Source: CAWGMT01 sp963823675 (lineage in GTDB: Bacteria > Planctomycetota > Planctomycetia > Isosphaerales > Isosphaeraceae). From it: a DNA stretch of 64,000 bases. How positions within the stretch are numbered: the stretch's first letter is position 1; each line of letters opens with the position of its first letter. Under the pieces are notes generated by a model, which did not search any database, had not been told where the DNA came from, and was given only the letters and a program-made list of their open reading frames with translations. A program made the position numbers and the translations under genes. Below, piece after piece: positions 28,161 through 37,004 of the stretch. The DNA is taken from contig CAWGMT010000013.1 of assembly GCA_963823675.1 (NCBI GenBank), forward strand, positions 1,116,001 to 1,180,000. The letters are read 5' to 3'.

Positions 28161-29987
28161 GTGAAGGTCGAGATCCCCAGGTGGTACACCATGGGCCGAA
28201 GGCAAGACCGTTGGGCCAGTTCAAAGGGTGATGACGATTGCGGCCTGGAATGCGGGCTCGCGGCAACAGGGCGACGAGGGCTCCCTCCGCGTTACGGGCG
28301 ATTTTTCGCCGTGGCCGCGCTCAACATATTCGGGGCTCTCGTGGCGGTCTCGAATGCCCGGGCGTGGGCCCAGGCGGCTGGGGGCGAGGCCCAGGCTCAG
28401 CCGCCCGCAGCAGCGCCCGTGCCAGGGTTGGCCGACGCGCTCAGCGCGCGTTATCGGTTCCTGGAGAGGTACAGCCCGGAGGAGGACCCCACTCAACCGG
28501 AGCTGGTCACCGAGTACCAGGTCGGAATCCGTCAGACTCTGAAGGCGGTTCGTGAAAAACTGCAGGGTGCGCCCGAACGCAAGGAGTCCTGGACACAGAC
28601 CATCTACACCGAACGGGCGGCGAAGGTAACCAACCTGGGGGATCTCGTCGATGCAGTCCGGCGATACGACAAGTTCTTCCAGAAGGGCCTGCCAGCAACC
28701 GGCCCGCAGAAGACCCCCCTCTTCGAGGGTCTCACGGTTTGGGTTACCCGCGGCAAGGCCGGCTCGCCTCCTCAAATCTTGAGCCTCACGAATGAACGCC
28801 CGTTGCGCGAGTCCGAGTTCAAGCTGATGCTAACCCAGGTGTCGCTGCCCCCGCTCAAGGCGCTGCTTCCGATCACCCCGCGGCGGAAGGGAGACACGTG
28901 GAGGGTCCCCCGAGAGGCAACAGTCTACCTCTTAGGTGCGCTCCCGGAGCCCGAAGACTACGCCCTCGACGCGACATTGACCGACGTGCGCAAGGCGGCA
29001 TCGGGGAACAAGTTTGTGGCGGTCATCGGCTTTTCCGGCCCGGTGACGTTGCCCGACGGCCCCAGCATGGTCAACGGCGAGATCCATTTCGCGTTCGAGC
29101 CCCCGACGGTTGTGCCGGCGATTCCCGGCGCCGGCGAGGAACCCATTGAGGCTGACAAGGTCGCAAGACGAGGCTCGGCCCGGAACAAGAACGAAGGCGT
29201 CGTCAACGCCCGAGGATGGATCACCGAGGTCAGGATGGCGAGGGTGGTTGAGATCCCTCAGCCAGAAGGTGATGGGCGGCTCAAGACGACCGTGACCTAC
29301 GAGATCGTGCTGGCGCGGCGGCCGCTGGCCGCGGCGAACCAGCAGGGTGTCGGACAGCCGCCGCCATTGGCACTTCCCAACCCGCCGCCCACGCCCACGG
29401 AAGTCAACTCATGGCTGGTTTACGAAGATCCCCTGGGCCGGTTCCGGTTTCGCCATCCCCAGGAACTCCAGACGCCTTCGGAACCGATGGATCCCGATAC
29501 CGTGGAGCTCAGAGATTTGCGGCCCGAGGTAGGGGTCAAGGACGTTTTCATCCTCCAGCTTCCACCCGGTGCAGAAGACCCGCAGATGGACCGTAAGTTC
29601 CATAGCGTGGATCAATTCCGGCGGACGCTTGAGGCCGAATGGGCCGGGAAGAAGCTCGACATCGTACGCGGCCCGGAGGATTGGCTGCCAGAGGCTGATT
29701 GGACCCCGTTGAAGGTGTACCGGAAAGAGATCGGAGTCAAGACCAAGGCAGCGGCTGCGAACGGAGTGGTTGAGAGAATCTACCTGGACTACTATTTTGT
29801 ACTCTCGAATCGTGACGATTGCTTCCATGCGCAGAGCATGACGATCCGCGACAATCACGTCACGTTCCGGACACAAGCCGAGCGCATCATCAAGAGCATG
29901 GAGTTCGGCCCGACGAAACTCAAAGGCGCCAAGGCGAATCCACCTGCGGCGGCCGGCAGCACGCCGCCGGCCCCGCCCAGACGATGA
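28161..29987 (+). CDS. Large secreted protein of unknown function
   Basis: The 608-residue product has a hydrophobic stretch FFAVAALNIFGALVAVSNAR followed by AWAQA, a likely signal peptide. From the GTG at 28161 about 45 residues precede that stretch, so the real start may be further in (for example the ATG at 28191). A Pro-rich linker (about 395-415) precedes a C-terminal domain beginning WLVYEDPLGRFRFRHPQELQ. No catalytic motif or known family was recognised. It lies 106 bp downstream of another secreted-protein gene. Confidence 0.6.
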   Translation: MKVEIPRWYTMGRRQDRWASSKGDDDCGLECGLAATGRRGLPPRYGRFFAVAALNIFGALVAVSNARAWAQAAGGEAQAQPPAAAPVPGLADALSARYRFLERYSPEEDPTQPELVTEYQVGIRQTLKAVREKLQGAPERKESWTQTIYTERAAKVTNLGDLVDAVRRYDKFFQKGLPATGPQKTPLFEGLTVWVTRGKAGSPPQILSLTNERPLRESEFKLMLTQVSLPPLKALLPITPRRKGDTWRVPREATVYLLGALPEPEDYALDATLTDVRKAASGNKFVAVIGFSGPVTLPDGPSMVNGEIHFAFEPPTVVPAIPGAGEEPIEADKVARRGSARNKNEGVVNARGWITEVRMARVVEIPQPEGDGRLKTTVTYEIVLARRPLAAANQQGVGQPPPLALPNPPPTPTEVNSWLVYEDPLGRFRFRHPQELQTPSEPMDPDTVELRDLRPEVGVKDVFILQLPPGAEDPQMDRKFHSVDQFRRTLEAEWAGKKLDIVRGPEDWLPEADWTPLKVYRKEIGVKTKAAAANGVVERIYLDYYFVLSNRDDCFHAQSMTIRDNHVTFRTQAERIIKSMEFGPTKLKGAKANPPAAAGSTPPAPPRR

Positions 29988-30285
29988 ACCAGGGCCGATC
30001 CCCGCCCGAGCCGAATTGAAGTCGAATCTTTGTCGCGCGGCCGGCTGCTCCGGCTGGGGTGCAACCTTGGCTCTGGCAATTTGAACCAGGCACGCAAGTC
30101 TGTTTGCGAGCAGTTCAGCGCGTTTTTTCCAGCGCGTGTTACAACCGTGCACCTCGAACGTAACATCTCTGAAGAAACCGAGACGTCGCGTGCCGGCGAA
30201 TCGTCGCCCATCGTCTTCTCGGTAACGGTCGGTATAATCACGGTCAAGGGAAAGGGAGTCCGGCGCGACGGCCGAAAACCAGATC

Positions 30286-31611
30286 ATGCGAGTCGTTTTG
30301 GAAATACTGGAAGGCCCCCGGAAAGGTCGCTCATTCGTCTTTGAGCGGCACGACACGTTCATCGTGGGCCGGTCGCGCTTCGTGCATTGTCCCATGCCCG
30401 AAGACATGGCCTTGTCGCGCGACCACTTCATGATCGAGGTCAATCCGCCGCAATGTGAGCTGCGCGATCTCGGCAGTACCAACGGCACCTTCGTCAACAA
30501 TCGCCGAACCGAACGAGTGCGGCTCGAATCGGGTGACCTGATCGCCGCGGGCCAGAGCGTGTTTCGATTGAGGGTTGAATCGATGCAGATTCTGTCGTCC
30601 GGTGAGGAGACACAGGATGGGCCAGCCCGCACCCAGACAATCAACCAGGGTCCAATTCGATGCGCCGGCTGTGGCGCGCTGGCTGGGCCGAACCTCCCGG
30701 TCGCCGGCCCGGCCGAGAATGCGCCTGGCGGTCCGATCGAGTGGTGGTGTGCCCTGTGCCGCTCCGAAGCCGCTTCCTTGCCCCAGCCCGTGCCCCACTA
30801 CACGACCCTGCGGGAGCTCGGTCGAGGCGCCATGGGTGTTGTCTACCAGGCTCGCCACAACCAGACCAACCGAATGGTCGCGCTCAAGTTGATCATGCCC
30901 GAAACCGCGACCACGCGCGCGGCGATCGACCGGTTCCTGCGCGAGATGTCAGTCATCAGCCAACTGCGACACCCCAACATCGTGGAATGGTATGAACAGG
31001 GCATGACGCGAGGTCAATTCTGGTTCGCGATGGAGTACGTCGCCGGAACCAATCTCGAAACGTTGGCCAAGGCCGATCCCGGCCGGTATCCCGTCAAACA
31101 GGCCTGCCGCCTGGTCTGCCAGATACTCAAAGGGCTCGAGCAGGCCCATCGCCTGGGGTTCGTCCATCGCGACATCAAGCCCGAGAACATCCTGATCGCC
31201 CAGGTACCGGAGGGCCTCACGGTCAAGATCTCCGACTTCGGTCTCGCCAAGAGCTTTCGCGGTGTGGGACTTTCGGGGCTGACCTTCTCCGGCGAAATGC
31301 GCGGCACGGTCCCGTTCATGCCGCCCGAGCAGATGCTCGACTTCAAAACAGTGACACCCCTGGCCGACCTGTACGCCACGGCCGCCACCTTGTATTACTT
31401 GCTCACCTGCAAGTACGTCTACGACGAGCCGGCCGGCGGCGGCGATCTGATCCGGATGCTCCTGGAAGAGCCTTCGGTCCCGATTCGAAGCCGCCGCTCC
31501 GACCTCCCTGTCGAGCTGGCCGCGGTGATCGAGACATGCCTGGCCCGCGACCCCAAGACCCGTTACACCGACGCCACATCGATGCGCCGCGCGCTCAAGC
31601 CGTTTTGCTGA
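30286..31611 (+). CDS. FHA domain-zinc ribbon-Ser/Thr protein kinase
   Basis: This 441-residue soluble protein has an N-terminal FHA phosphothreonine-binding domain (about 5-95; VGRS, LSRDH and STNGTFVN motifs). A four-Cys zinc ribbon follows (Cys126, Cys129, Cys155, Cys158), then a Hanks-type kinase domain (about 172-440). Kinase motifs are complete: the Gly loop GRGAMGVVYQA, Lys201, HRDIKPEN with Asp296, and DFG at 317-319. No transmembrane helix is present, unlike most planctomycete kinases. An FHA domain fused to its kinase often reads the kinase's own phosphorylation state. Confidence 0.9.
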   Translation: MRVVLEILEGPRKGRSFVFERHDTFIVGRSRFVHCPMPEDMALSRDHFMIEVNPPQCELRDLGSTNGTFVNNRRTERVRLESGDLIAAGQSVFRLRVESMQILSSGEETQDGPARTQTINQGPIRCAGCGALAGPNLPVAGPAENAPGGPIEWWCALCRSEAASLPQPVPHYTTLRELGRGAMGVVYQARHNQTNRMVALKLIMPETATTRAAIDRFLREMSVISQLRHPNIVEWYEQGMTRGQFWFAMEYVAGTNLETLAKADPGRYPVKQACRLVCQILKGLEQAHRLGFVHRDIKPENILIAQVPEGLTVKISDFGLAKSFRGVGLSGLTFSGEMRGTVPFMPPEQMLDFKTVTPLADLYATAATLYYLLTCKYVYDEPAGGGDLIRMLLEEPSVPIRSRRSDLPVELAAVIETCLARDPKTRYTDATSMRRALKPFC

Positions 31612-31616
31612 GAGCA

Positions 31617-31702
31617 GTTGTCCGTTGCCCGTTGTCCGTTGTCCGTTGCCAGTTGTCAGTTGCCAGTTGCCAGTTGCCAGTTGCCAGTTGCCAGTTGCCA
31701 GT
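31617..31702. repeat. GTTGCCA/GTTGTCC heptamer array
   Basis: About twelve 7-bp units, first GTTGTCC/GTTGCCC and then a homogeneous run of GTTGCCA, directly after the kinase stop codon. The register is maintained throughout. A second short cluster in the opposite orientation follows at about 31768-31803. They resemble cyanobacterial STRR heptamers. Confidence 0.9.
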
Positions 31703-31802
31703 GACGAAAGCGCGCGAACAGGATCAGGCCCGCGCACTTTAGAACTTTCCACGAGCATTCCTTCGTTCAATTGACAACGGACCACTGGCAACGGACCACT
31801 GA

Positions 31803-32366
31803 CTATTCCCGTAATAATTCTCGAACGTCCTCGACAACGCCTTGGGCCTTGAGGAACTCGAGGTTGTAAATCTCGCGTTGATGGCCCGCTTGATCGAGCA
31901 GGAAGATCCGCGAAGGATGGTTCAGGGCACCGGTCGGATCGCTCTTGACCCACATGCCCCAGGCTTTGATGACCGAGCCGACCTGGGTTGGCTCTCCGGT
32001 GAGAAAATGCCAGGCGGCCGGATCGGCGCCGAAGAGCCGGGCATAGCGGTTGAGGACCTCGGGAGTGTCGCGCTTCGGGTCGAGGGTGATGGAGACGAAT
32101 TCGACCGAATTCTTCCAGAGCTTGGCTTCCTTGAGAGCGTGCTGGATCCCGACGAGCGTCTGGGTCGTCGCCGGGCAGGCACCGTTGCAGGTCGTGTAGA
32201 CGAACGACACGAGAACGACCTTACCGCGCAGACTGGAAAGATCGAAAGGGCGGCCGTTCACGTCAACCAGCACGGTTCGCGGCGCCTGGCCGATATCGGC
32301 CAGGCGGCTGGGCTTGTCCGGAGGAGCCATCGCAAGCATCAGGATTGCAAGCCAGGGGCAAAACAA
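31803..32366 (-). CDS. SCO1/SenC family copper-binding protein
   Basis: SCO proteins are thioredoxin-fold proteins that deliver copper to the CuA site of cytochrome oxidase. The 187-residue product has the CxxxC copper site in YTTCNGACPATTQ and the conserved His in NHPSRIFLLD. A short hydrophobic N-terminus (FCPWLAILMLAMA) suggests export or anchoring, though the TTG start is uncertain. Its neighbours give no clue to a particular oxidase. The heptamer array borders its 3' end. Confidence 0.9.
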   Translation of the reverse strand: MFCPWLAILMLAMAPPDKPSRLADIGQAPRTVLVDVNGRPFDLSSLRGKVVLVSFVYTTCNGACPATTQTLVGIQHALKEAKLWKNSVEFVSITLDPKRDTPEVLNRYARLFGADPAAWHFLTGEPTQVGSVIKAWGMWVKSDPTGALNHPSRIFLLDQAGHQREIYNLEFLKAQGVVEDVRELLRE

Positions 32367-32792
32367 CGGCGGCTCCGCGGTTGACCCGAATGGGCAGCAT
32401 CCGATCGAGTCTCGGCATCACGGCGTGGCTGCCGCATCGGCCGATCGCGCCTGATGACGATCAGCACGTCATTCTTATCATAATCGATTGCAGGTCGGCC
32501 TGGTCGACTGCGTTCGTCGTCGGCTCAACCGCAGCGCGATCGATTCGATCCGTGTCGGATCGTTCTCGCAGACCGCGACGCCGGGCGTTGGCCCGTGCCC
32601 GCGCTGCGACCCGGGTGGCCACGCCGTACAACCAGCTATGCGCTCAAGGGGGCGATCGGTTCCAACTCAGGGGCGCCGGACGGGCGTTTTGGGACGGTTT
32701 CGAGTTGCGCGCGGCTTCCTCGACGAGAGTCATGTCCACGCCGGCTCTGGATCATTCATCGCACCCTGCGCAAATCTCTGGGGGGCAAACGT
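32367..32792. other. No recognisable gene
   Basis: About 430 bp between the SCO1 gene and an 81-bp inverted repeat. Short open frames are present but none is convincing. Confidence 0.4.
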
Positions 32793-32873
32793 CGTTTAAT
32801 GCGGAGCCAACGGCGACGGCAACCGTTTAGACTGGAGCACTGAACGCTGTCGCCGTTGGCTCCAGGTTAAACG
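32793..32873. repeat. 81-bp imperfect inverted repeat
   Basis: Arms of about 25 bp: CGTTTAA, three bases, GGAGCCAACGGCGAC on the left; GTCGCCGTTGGCTCC, three bases, TTAAACG on the right. They flank a central segment of about 31 bp. It lies just beyond the 3' end of the minus-strand lipoprotein gene. It could be a small non-autonomous element (MITE/REP type) that also ends transcription. Confidence 0.8.
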
Positions 32874-32906
32874 AGCGCGGCGGTTGCGGCTCGGCGGCGC
32901 TATCTT

Positions 32907-33293
32907 TCATTGCTTGATCGTCTGGCCGTCCAGCCCGCCTTCGACGGTGGTGGTGGCGAGGCTCGCCTCGGGATCGCTGCGCTTCCACGAGAATGGCGAG
33001 GAATCCTTGGGTTGACTGACAACCACGCGCGAGGAACCCTTGGTCCCGGAGACGGTTGTCGAGCGGTTGGGCGCGTCGGACAGCGTGGCCCCGCCATCAA
33101 CGACCTGCGTCGGCACGTCGCATACCGAACCGTACTGAACGGTACTGGGTGCTGTCGTACCCGGCGGGCACGCGGAACTGGTGTAGTAGTGGTAATGCTG
33201 ATGGCAGCCCCAGCTCGTAAGGATCGCACCACCGCCCAGAACGAGTTGGAGAAATCGACGGTGAACCAACGGTGAGAACCAGGCTTGTCGCAT
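32907..33293 (-). CDS. Small lipoprotein of unknown function
   Basis: The 128-residue product starts at an ATG preceded by GGAGG at good spacing. Its N-terminus (RRFLQLVLGGGAILTSWGC) is a lipoprotein signal ending in a lipobox Cys, followed by HQHYHYYTSSACPPG and then YGSVCDVPTQVVDGG. I recognise this as a planctomycete-specific small lipoprotein type with a His/Tyr-rich patch, without known function. No operon partner is evident. Confidence 0.7.
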   Translation of the reverse strand: MRQAWFSPLVHRRFLQLVLGGGAILTSWGCHQHYHYYTSSACPPGTTAPSTVQYGSVCDVPTQVVDGGATLSDAPNRSTTVSGTKGSSRVVVSQPKDSSPFSWKRSDPEASLATTTVEGGLDGQTIKQ

Positions 33294-33672
33294 GACGAAC
33301 CTCCGGTGCCGCGACCAAGCCTTCGCGCCCTTCCAGCCCATCGGGAAAGGAACGCGACCGAAACTGGCCCGGACACTGCAAAACAAAGACAGGACGGCGA
33401 TCGTCAACTCAACGCCGCATGTCGTGAGTGCATGGAATCCAACCGAAGTGCAAGCGCGATGAATCGACCTCAGCTCGACGATCCGTGTCGAAACTCAGGT
33501 GGCGGAACTTTAATCAAATTCGCCAACCGGGCCAACCGCAATTTCACCATTAGTCGATCCGAGCTTCAAGCTGCTAGGCCGAAAGGACTTGTGCTGCGCA
33601 CTCGAGACAGCTCGACCCCAGCCACCCAGTTCGTCTCACCTGCGACGGTGCTGAAGTTGAAGCGCGCCGCGT
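33294..33672. other. Intergenic stretch with one arm of a palindromic element
   Basis: No gene is seen. Positions 33610-33629 are identical over 20 bp to the right arm of the palindromic element at 57286-57383 (GCTCGACCCCAGCCACCCAG). No partner arm is present here, so this is a solitary or truncated copy. Confidence 0.6.
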
Positions 33673-34764
33673 TTAGAGCTCGAAGAGCGTGAGCTGGCCC
33701 CCCGCGGGCGGCGGCCGGCGAAAAGCCGCCGCCGAGACCGGCCAGGGGCGCTGGTTCAACCCAACACGGCGGCAACTGGTCCGAAACAGCCGACCGATCA
33801 CACTGGCGGCCTCTCCCTCGCCGCGCATCCGGATACCGAATCGCGAATCGTTGAGCTGCCCGCCGCGGGTCGCGCGGATCCGAGCCAGAACCTTGCTCTT
33901 CCGCTCCGGGTAATGGCGCGCGAGCCAGTCCTCGAACAGCCCGGCGACTGCCATCGGTAAACGCAGAAGTACGTAGCCTGCGAACTGCGCGCCGGCTTGG
34001 GCGGCTTGATTGAGGATCGCCGGCATCTCGTGCTCGGTCAGCCCGGGGATCACCGGCGCAACCATGACTCCGGTGGGTATTCCGGCGGCCGCCAGGAGAG
34101 CGACCGCTTCAAGCCGGCCCGCGGGCCGTGTCGTACGCGGCTCGAGGCGGCCGACGAGATCGTCGTCGAGCGACGTGATCGAGACAAAAACCCCGACGGC
34201 GGCATGCCTTGCCAGCTCACTCAATAAATCGAGATCGCGGGTAACCAGCCGGTTCTTGGTGATGATCGTCACGGGCTGGCGAAACTCGGCCAGCACGGCC
34301 AGGCAACGGCGGGTCAGCTCCAGTCGCCGCTCCAGGGGCTGGTACGGATCGGTCACGCCGCTTAACCCCAGGACCCGTGGCTGCCATCGCGGCGAAGCGA
34401 GGGCCTTTCTCAAGAGCTCGGGCGCATCGTGTTTGACCAGGATCTTGGTCTCGAAATCGAGGCCCGCTGAAAACCCCAGGTATTCGTGAGTCGGCCTCGC
34501 ATAACAATAGATACACCCGTGCTCACATCCGCGGTATGGGTTGATGCTCGCCTCGAAGCCGACATCCGGGCTATCGTTCCGGGCAATGACGCTCCGCGAT
34601 GAGTCAGAGAAATACTCAGTCGCAGGACGACTCAACGACGCGAGGTAGTCGTCGTCGTTCTCCACAGTTTCGAGCTCGATCTCATGGTGGGTCGCCTCAA
34701 ATCGGTTCGGCGGGTTGAACTGAGCCCCGCGACCCTTGGGCGCTGGAATTCTGTGCTCGTTCAT
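33673..34764 (-). CDS. PA0069-family radical SAM protein
   Basis: The 363-residue protein (from MNEHRIPAPKGRGAQFNPPN) has the radical SAM cluster motif CEHGCIYCYA (CxxxCxxC) and the spore-photoproduct-lyase-like PTHEYLGFSAGLDFETKI stretch. It continues with a TIM-barrel pattern (VTIITKNRLVTRDLDLL, VSITSLDDDL). Proteins of this family bind a 4Fe-4S cluster and cleave S-adenosylmethionine; their substrate is unknown. An in-frame start at 34830 would add 22 residues without homology. It is flanked by non-coding DNA and is probably monocistronic. Confidence 0.87.
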   Translation of the reverse strand: MNEHRIPAPKGRGAQFNPPNRFEATHHEIELETVENDDDYLASLSRPATEYFSDSSRSVIARNDSPDVGFEASINPYRGCEHGCIYCYARPTHEYLGFSAGLDFETKILVKHDAPELLRKALASPRWQPRVLGLSGVTDPYQPLERRLELTRRCLAVLAEFRQPVTIITKNRLVTRDLDLLSELARHAAVGVFVSITSLDDDLVGRLEPRTTRPAGRLEAVALLAAAGIPTGVMVAPVIPGLTEHEMPAILNQAAQAGAQFAGYVLLRLPMAVAGLFEDWLARHYPERKSKVLARIRATRGGQLNDSRFGIRMRGEGEAASVIGRLFRTSCRRVGLNQRPWPVSAAAFRRPPPAGGQLTLFEL

Positions 34765-34939
34765 GGCCGCTTGCCCGCTGGTTTGGACTCCCGGGAAAAT
34801 CACTCCATTCGTGCGGCCTGAAGTATACATGCGAACAGAAGAATAGTCCAGATCGAAGAGTCTTAGGCGAGCGGGGTCGCGTCAGCGCCGGGAGTGCGAT
34901 GGCAAGAACTCGGGGCGCTCGCGCGACCCCGCTCGCCAG

Positions 34940-35362
34940 TCACTCCAGATCATCCCGCCTCGATCTAGAGCGATGTTCGTAAGCTTTCAACCAGCCGAGG
35001 GCGCGGAGCAGGTCGTCCTGCCGCACCCGGACTTTGGCTGCATATCCACCCATCACGTTGAAGGCGAACTGGTCGGCAATCGCGGGAATCCCTTGTTCCA
35101 TCAACTGGTCGGCGATGAACTTCGCCTCGATGGTATTGCCTGCCATGTAACATTCAACGAGATCGGGCATGGGTGTGCCTGCAAAGTCTGCGAGAGGATC
35201 ATCGACAGCCGTTCCCTTGGGGACCTCTTCCATGGCGATCGGGTCGGCGAGATCAGCGGTGACGAAGCTCGCGTCTTCGACGCCCTCGGGCGTCGCCCCG
35301 CACGACCAGCAGAGCTCCATCCAGTCATCGACTTTGGAATCGCAATTGGGACATCGCCACAT
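34940..35362 (-). CDS. Zinc ribbon-DUF2007 protein
   Basis: The 140-residue product begins with a four-Cys zinc ribbon (MWRCPNCDSKVDDWMELCWSCG) and ends with a DUF2007 domain (about 75-140; LVECYMAGNTIEAKFIADQL). DUF2007 proteins are annotated as putative signal-transducing proteins, but no activity is established. The frame stays open for 99 codons upstream of the chosen start, but those have no homology and the zinc ribbon makes a natural N-terminus. Confidence 0.8.
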   Translation of the reverse strand: MWRCPNCDSKVDDWMELCWSCGATPEGVEDASFVTADLADPIAMEEVPKGTAVDDPLADFAGTPMPDLVECYMAGNTIEAKFIADQLMEQGIPAIADQFAFNVMGGYAAKVRVRQDDLLRALGWLKAYEHRSRSRRDDLE

Positions 35363-35539
35363 GTCTTGTGCCCTCGGTCGAGCGAGTTTCAGGTGGGAAA
35401 CCACTCTTAAATCATATCCGGACCGGTGCAATCTCTCAATTGAGGGCAGCCGATCGAACTGACGCAGACGTCTCGAAAAGGGGCGCCTTCCTGAAAAAGC
35501 GTCTTCTTCCTGAGTCTTGGTCCGGCCGATAGAATACGA

Positions 35540-35761
35540 GTGGAGGACCAGACCGTGCCGACAAGGGAAAAAGCAGCGGCAATCATCGTCGATCCCGAAC
35601 TTCAAGTGGCCGTGGATCGTGTTCTCAAAGGTATACGCGACCCCGAGGCCATGCGTCACGCTGCGGAACGCATGGACCGGATGCGGGAGGAAATGCGGAT
35701 GCGGGTCGGAAATGTGGATTTGGCCGTTCCCCTGATCCGCGAAACCCGGGATGAGGAATGA
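35540..35761 (+). CDS. Putative VapB-type antitoxin
   Basis: A 73-residue charged, mostly helical protein (EKAAAIIVDPELQVAVDRVL, then RMDRMREEMRMRVGNVDLAV). It has no recognised DNA-binding motif. It is assigned as the antitoxin because its stop overlaps the start of a PIN-domain gene (ATGA), the standard organisation of VapBC-like modules. The start could also be a little further in. Confidence 0.6.
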   Translation: MEDQTVPTREKAAAIIVDPELQVAVDRVLKGIRDPEAMRHAAERMDRMREEMRMRVGNVDLAVPLIRETRDEE

Positions 35762-36183
35762 AATACGTCCTTGACTCCAATGTGGCGTTGAAGTGGGTGC
35801 TGCCGGAGAAGGACGACGACAAGGCGATCAGAACGCGTGATGGATTCAGGCACGGCATTCACGATCTGCATTCCCCGGATGTCTTCCCTATCGAGGTCGC
35901 CCACTCACTCGCCAAAGCCGAGCGGCGCGGGGATATCAACCAGGGAGAAGGCGCACACAAAATGGCCGACGTGTTCACCTATATGCCGAACCTGCATTCC
36001 TATCTGGCTCTCCTGCCGAAAGCGTTTGCCGTCGCCTCCCAGTTTCGGATCGGCGTCTACGACTGCTTGTACGTCGTGCTGGCGGAGCGGGAAGGGTGCG
36101 AACTCCTGACGGCTGATGATAGGCTGGTGAGGGCACTCCAGGCAACGTTTCCGTTCATCACGCCGCTAGCGTCGTTGCCATGA
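35758..36183 (+). CDS. PIN-domain toxin (VapC-like ribonuclease)
   Basis: This 141-residue protein is a PIN-domain RNase: the first acidic residue is in MKYVLDSNVALKWVLPE (Asp6), the next is in FPIEVAHSLAKAERRG (Glu), and further acidic residues are in GVYDCLYVVLAEREGCELLTADDRL. All four metal-binding acids appear present. Its start overlaps the upstream antitoxin gene by four bases. Its last 127 bp overlap the convergent DUF71 gene. Confidence 0.85.
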   Translation: MKYVLDSNVALKWVLPEKDDDKAIRTRDGFRHGIHDLHSPDVFPIEVAHSLAKAERRGDINQGEGAHKMADVFTYMPNLHSYLALLPKAFAVASQFRIGVYDCLYVVLAEREGCELLTADDRLVRALQATFPFITPLASLP

Positions 36184-36881
36184 TTGTTGTGCATAATTGC
36201 GACATAAGACCGGAGATCGGCGAACCAGAACCCATCCCGTTCGACGACCTCGCCGATCGCGATCGGGATCTCTGCGCGAAACTCCGGAGACCGGTAGCAA
36301 AACGTGTGAAACTCGCCTCGCTCGCCGCAGGGATCGACTCCGGCGGGCAGTTCTGCCAGGAGTGCTTCGTCATATTCCCTGCCGGCGACCCGCGCGTCCA
36401 ATTGCTTCGGGTCAACGCAAGTCAGGACCGCTCGTAGACCGGCACCGAGCATTTGTCGAGCCAGGTTGGGCGTGTCCTCTCTCGTGGTCCAGATCGGGAA
36501 CAGCGGCTCGACGCCCGTTCCGTCCAGGAGCCGGATTCGATATTCCCGGACGTCGGCGAGGAACAGGTCGCCGAACGCGATGTGAGTAACTCCCGACACC
36601 TTCGCCTCGGCGATCGCCGTCTTCATCCGGTCCTCGTAGATCTCGTTCGAGCAGGGGTATGGCAACATCACAGAAACCAAGGGCAGCCCGGTTGCAGCCG
36701 CCTGGGCTTGGACCAGTTCGCGTCGCACAGCGTGCATCGCCACGCGGTCGAATGTCTCGTTGAAGGTCGTCAGCAGCCCGACGACATCGAAATCGTCGCG
36801 CTGGCGAAGCACATGCAACGCCCATGCGCTATCCTTGCCGGAACTCCAGGAGAGGAGGATTTGCTGTCCTGGGCTGGTCAT
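36057..36881 (-). CDS. DUF71 ATP-pyrophosphatase (diphthine-ammonia ligase-like)
   Basis: The protein starts MTSPGQQILLSWSSGKDSAW, with the PP-loop SGGKDS-type motif. It continues with VSVMLPYPCSNEIYEDRM, FGDLFLADVREYR and the PCGERGEFHTF stretch typical of the MJ0570/DUF71 family, whose eukaryotic member amidates diphthine. Bacteria lack diphthamide, so the substrate here is unknown. Homologous sequence ends near ERDGFWFADL (about residue 221). The last 50 or so residues come from the strand opposite vapC, so the original stop appears lost. Confidence 0.82.
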   Translation of the reverse strand: MTSPGQQILLSWSSGKDSAWALHVLRQRDDFDVVGLLTTFNETFDRVAMHAVRRELVQAQAAATGLPLVSVMLPYPCSNEIYEDRMKTAIAEAKVSGVTHIAFGDLFLADVREYRIRLLDGTGVEPLFPIWTTREDTPNLARQMLGAGLRAVLTCVDPKQLDARVAGREYDEALLAELPAGVDPCGERGEFHTFCYRSPEFRAEIPIAIGEVVERDGFWFADLRSYVAIMHNNHGNDASGVMNGNVAWSALTSLSSAVRSSHPSRSASTTYKQS

Positions 36882-37004
36882 GATCGCCTCCGCTACGACG
36901 CCACGAATCTCTCGAAGTCGGTTTTACCCTCGACGCGGAGCCACGTGAAGCTACAATAAATACACGGAATAAAGCGCGGACGACCGCGCAACACGATCAA
37001 CAGA

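Noticed and set aside
31617..31702. CRISPR array
   Set aside because: The repeat unit is 7 bp with no spacers and there are no cas genes in the window.
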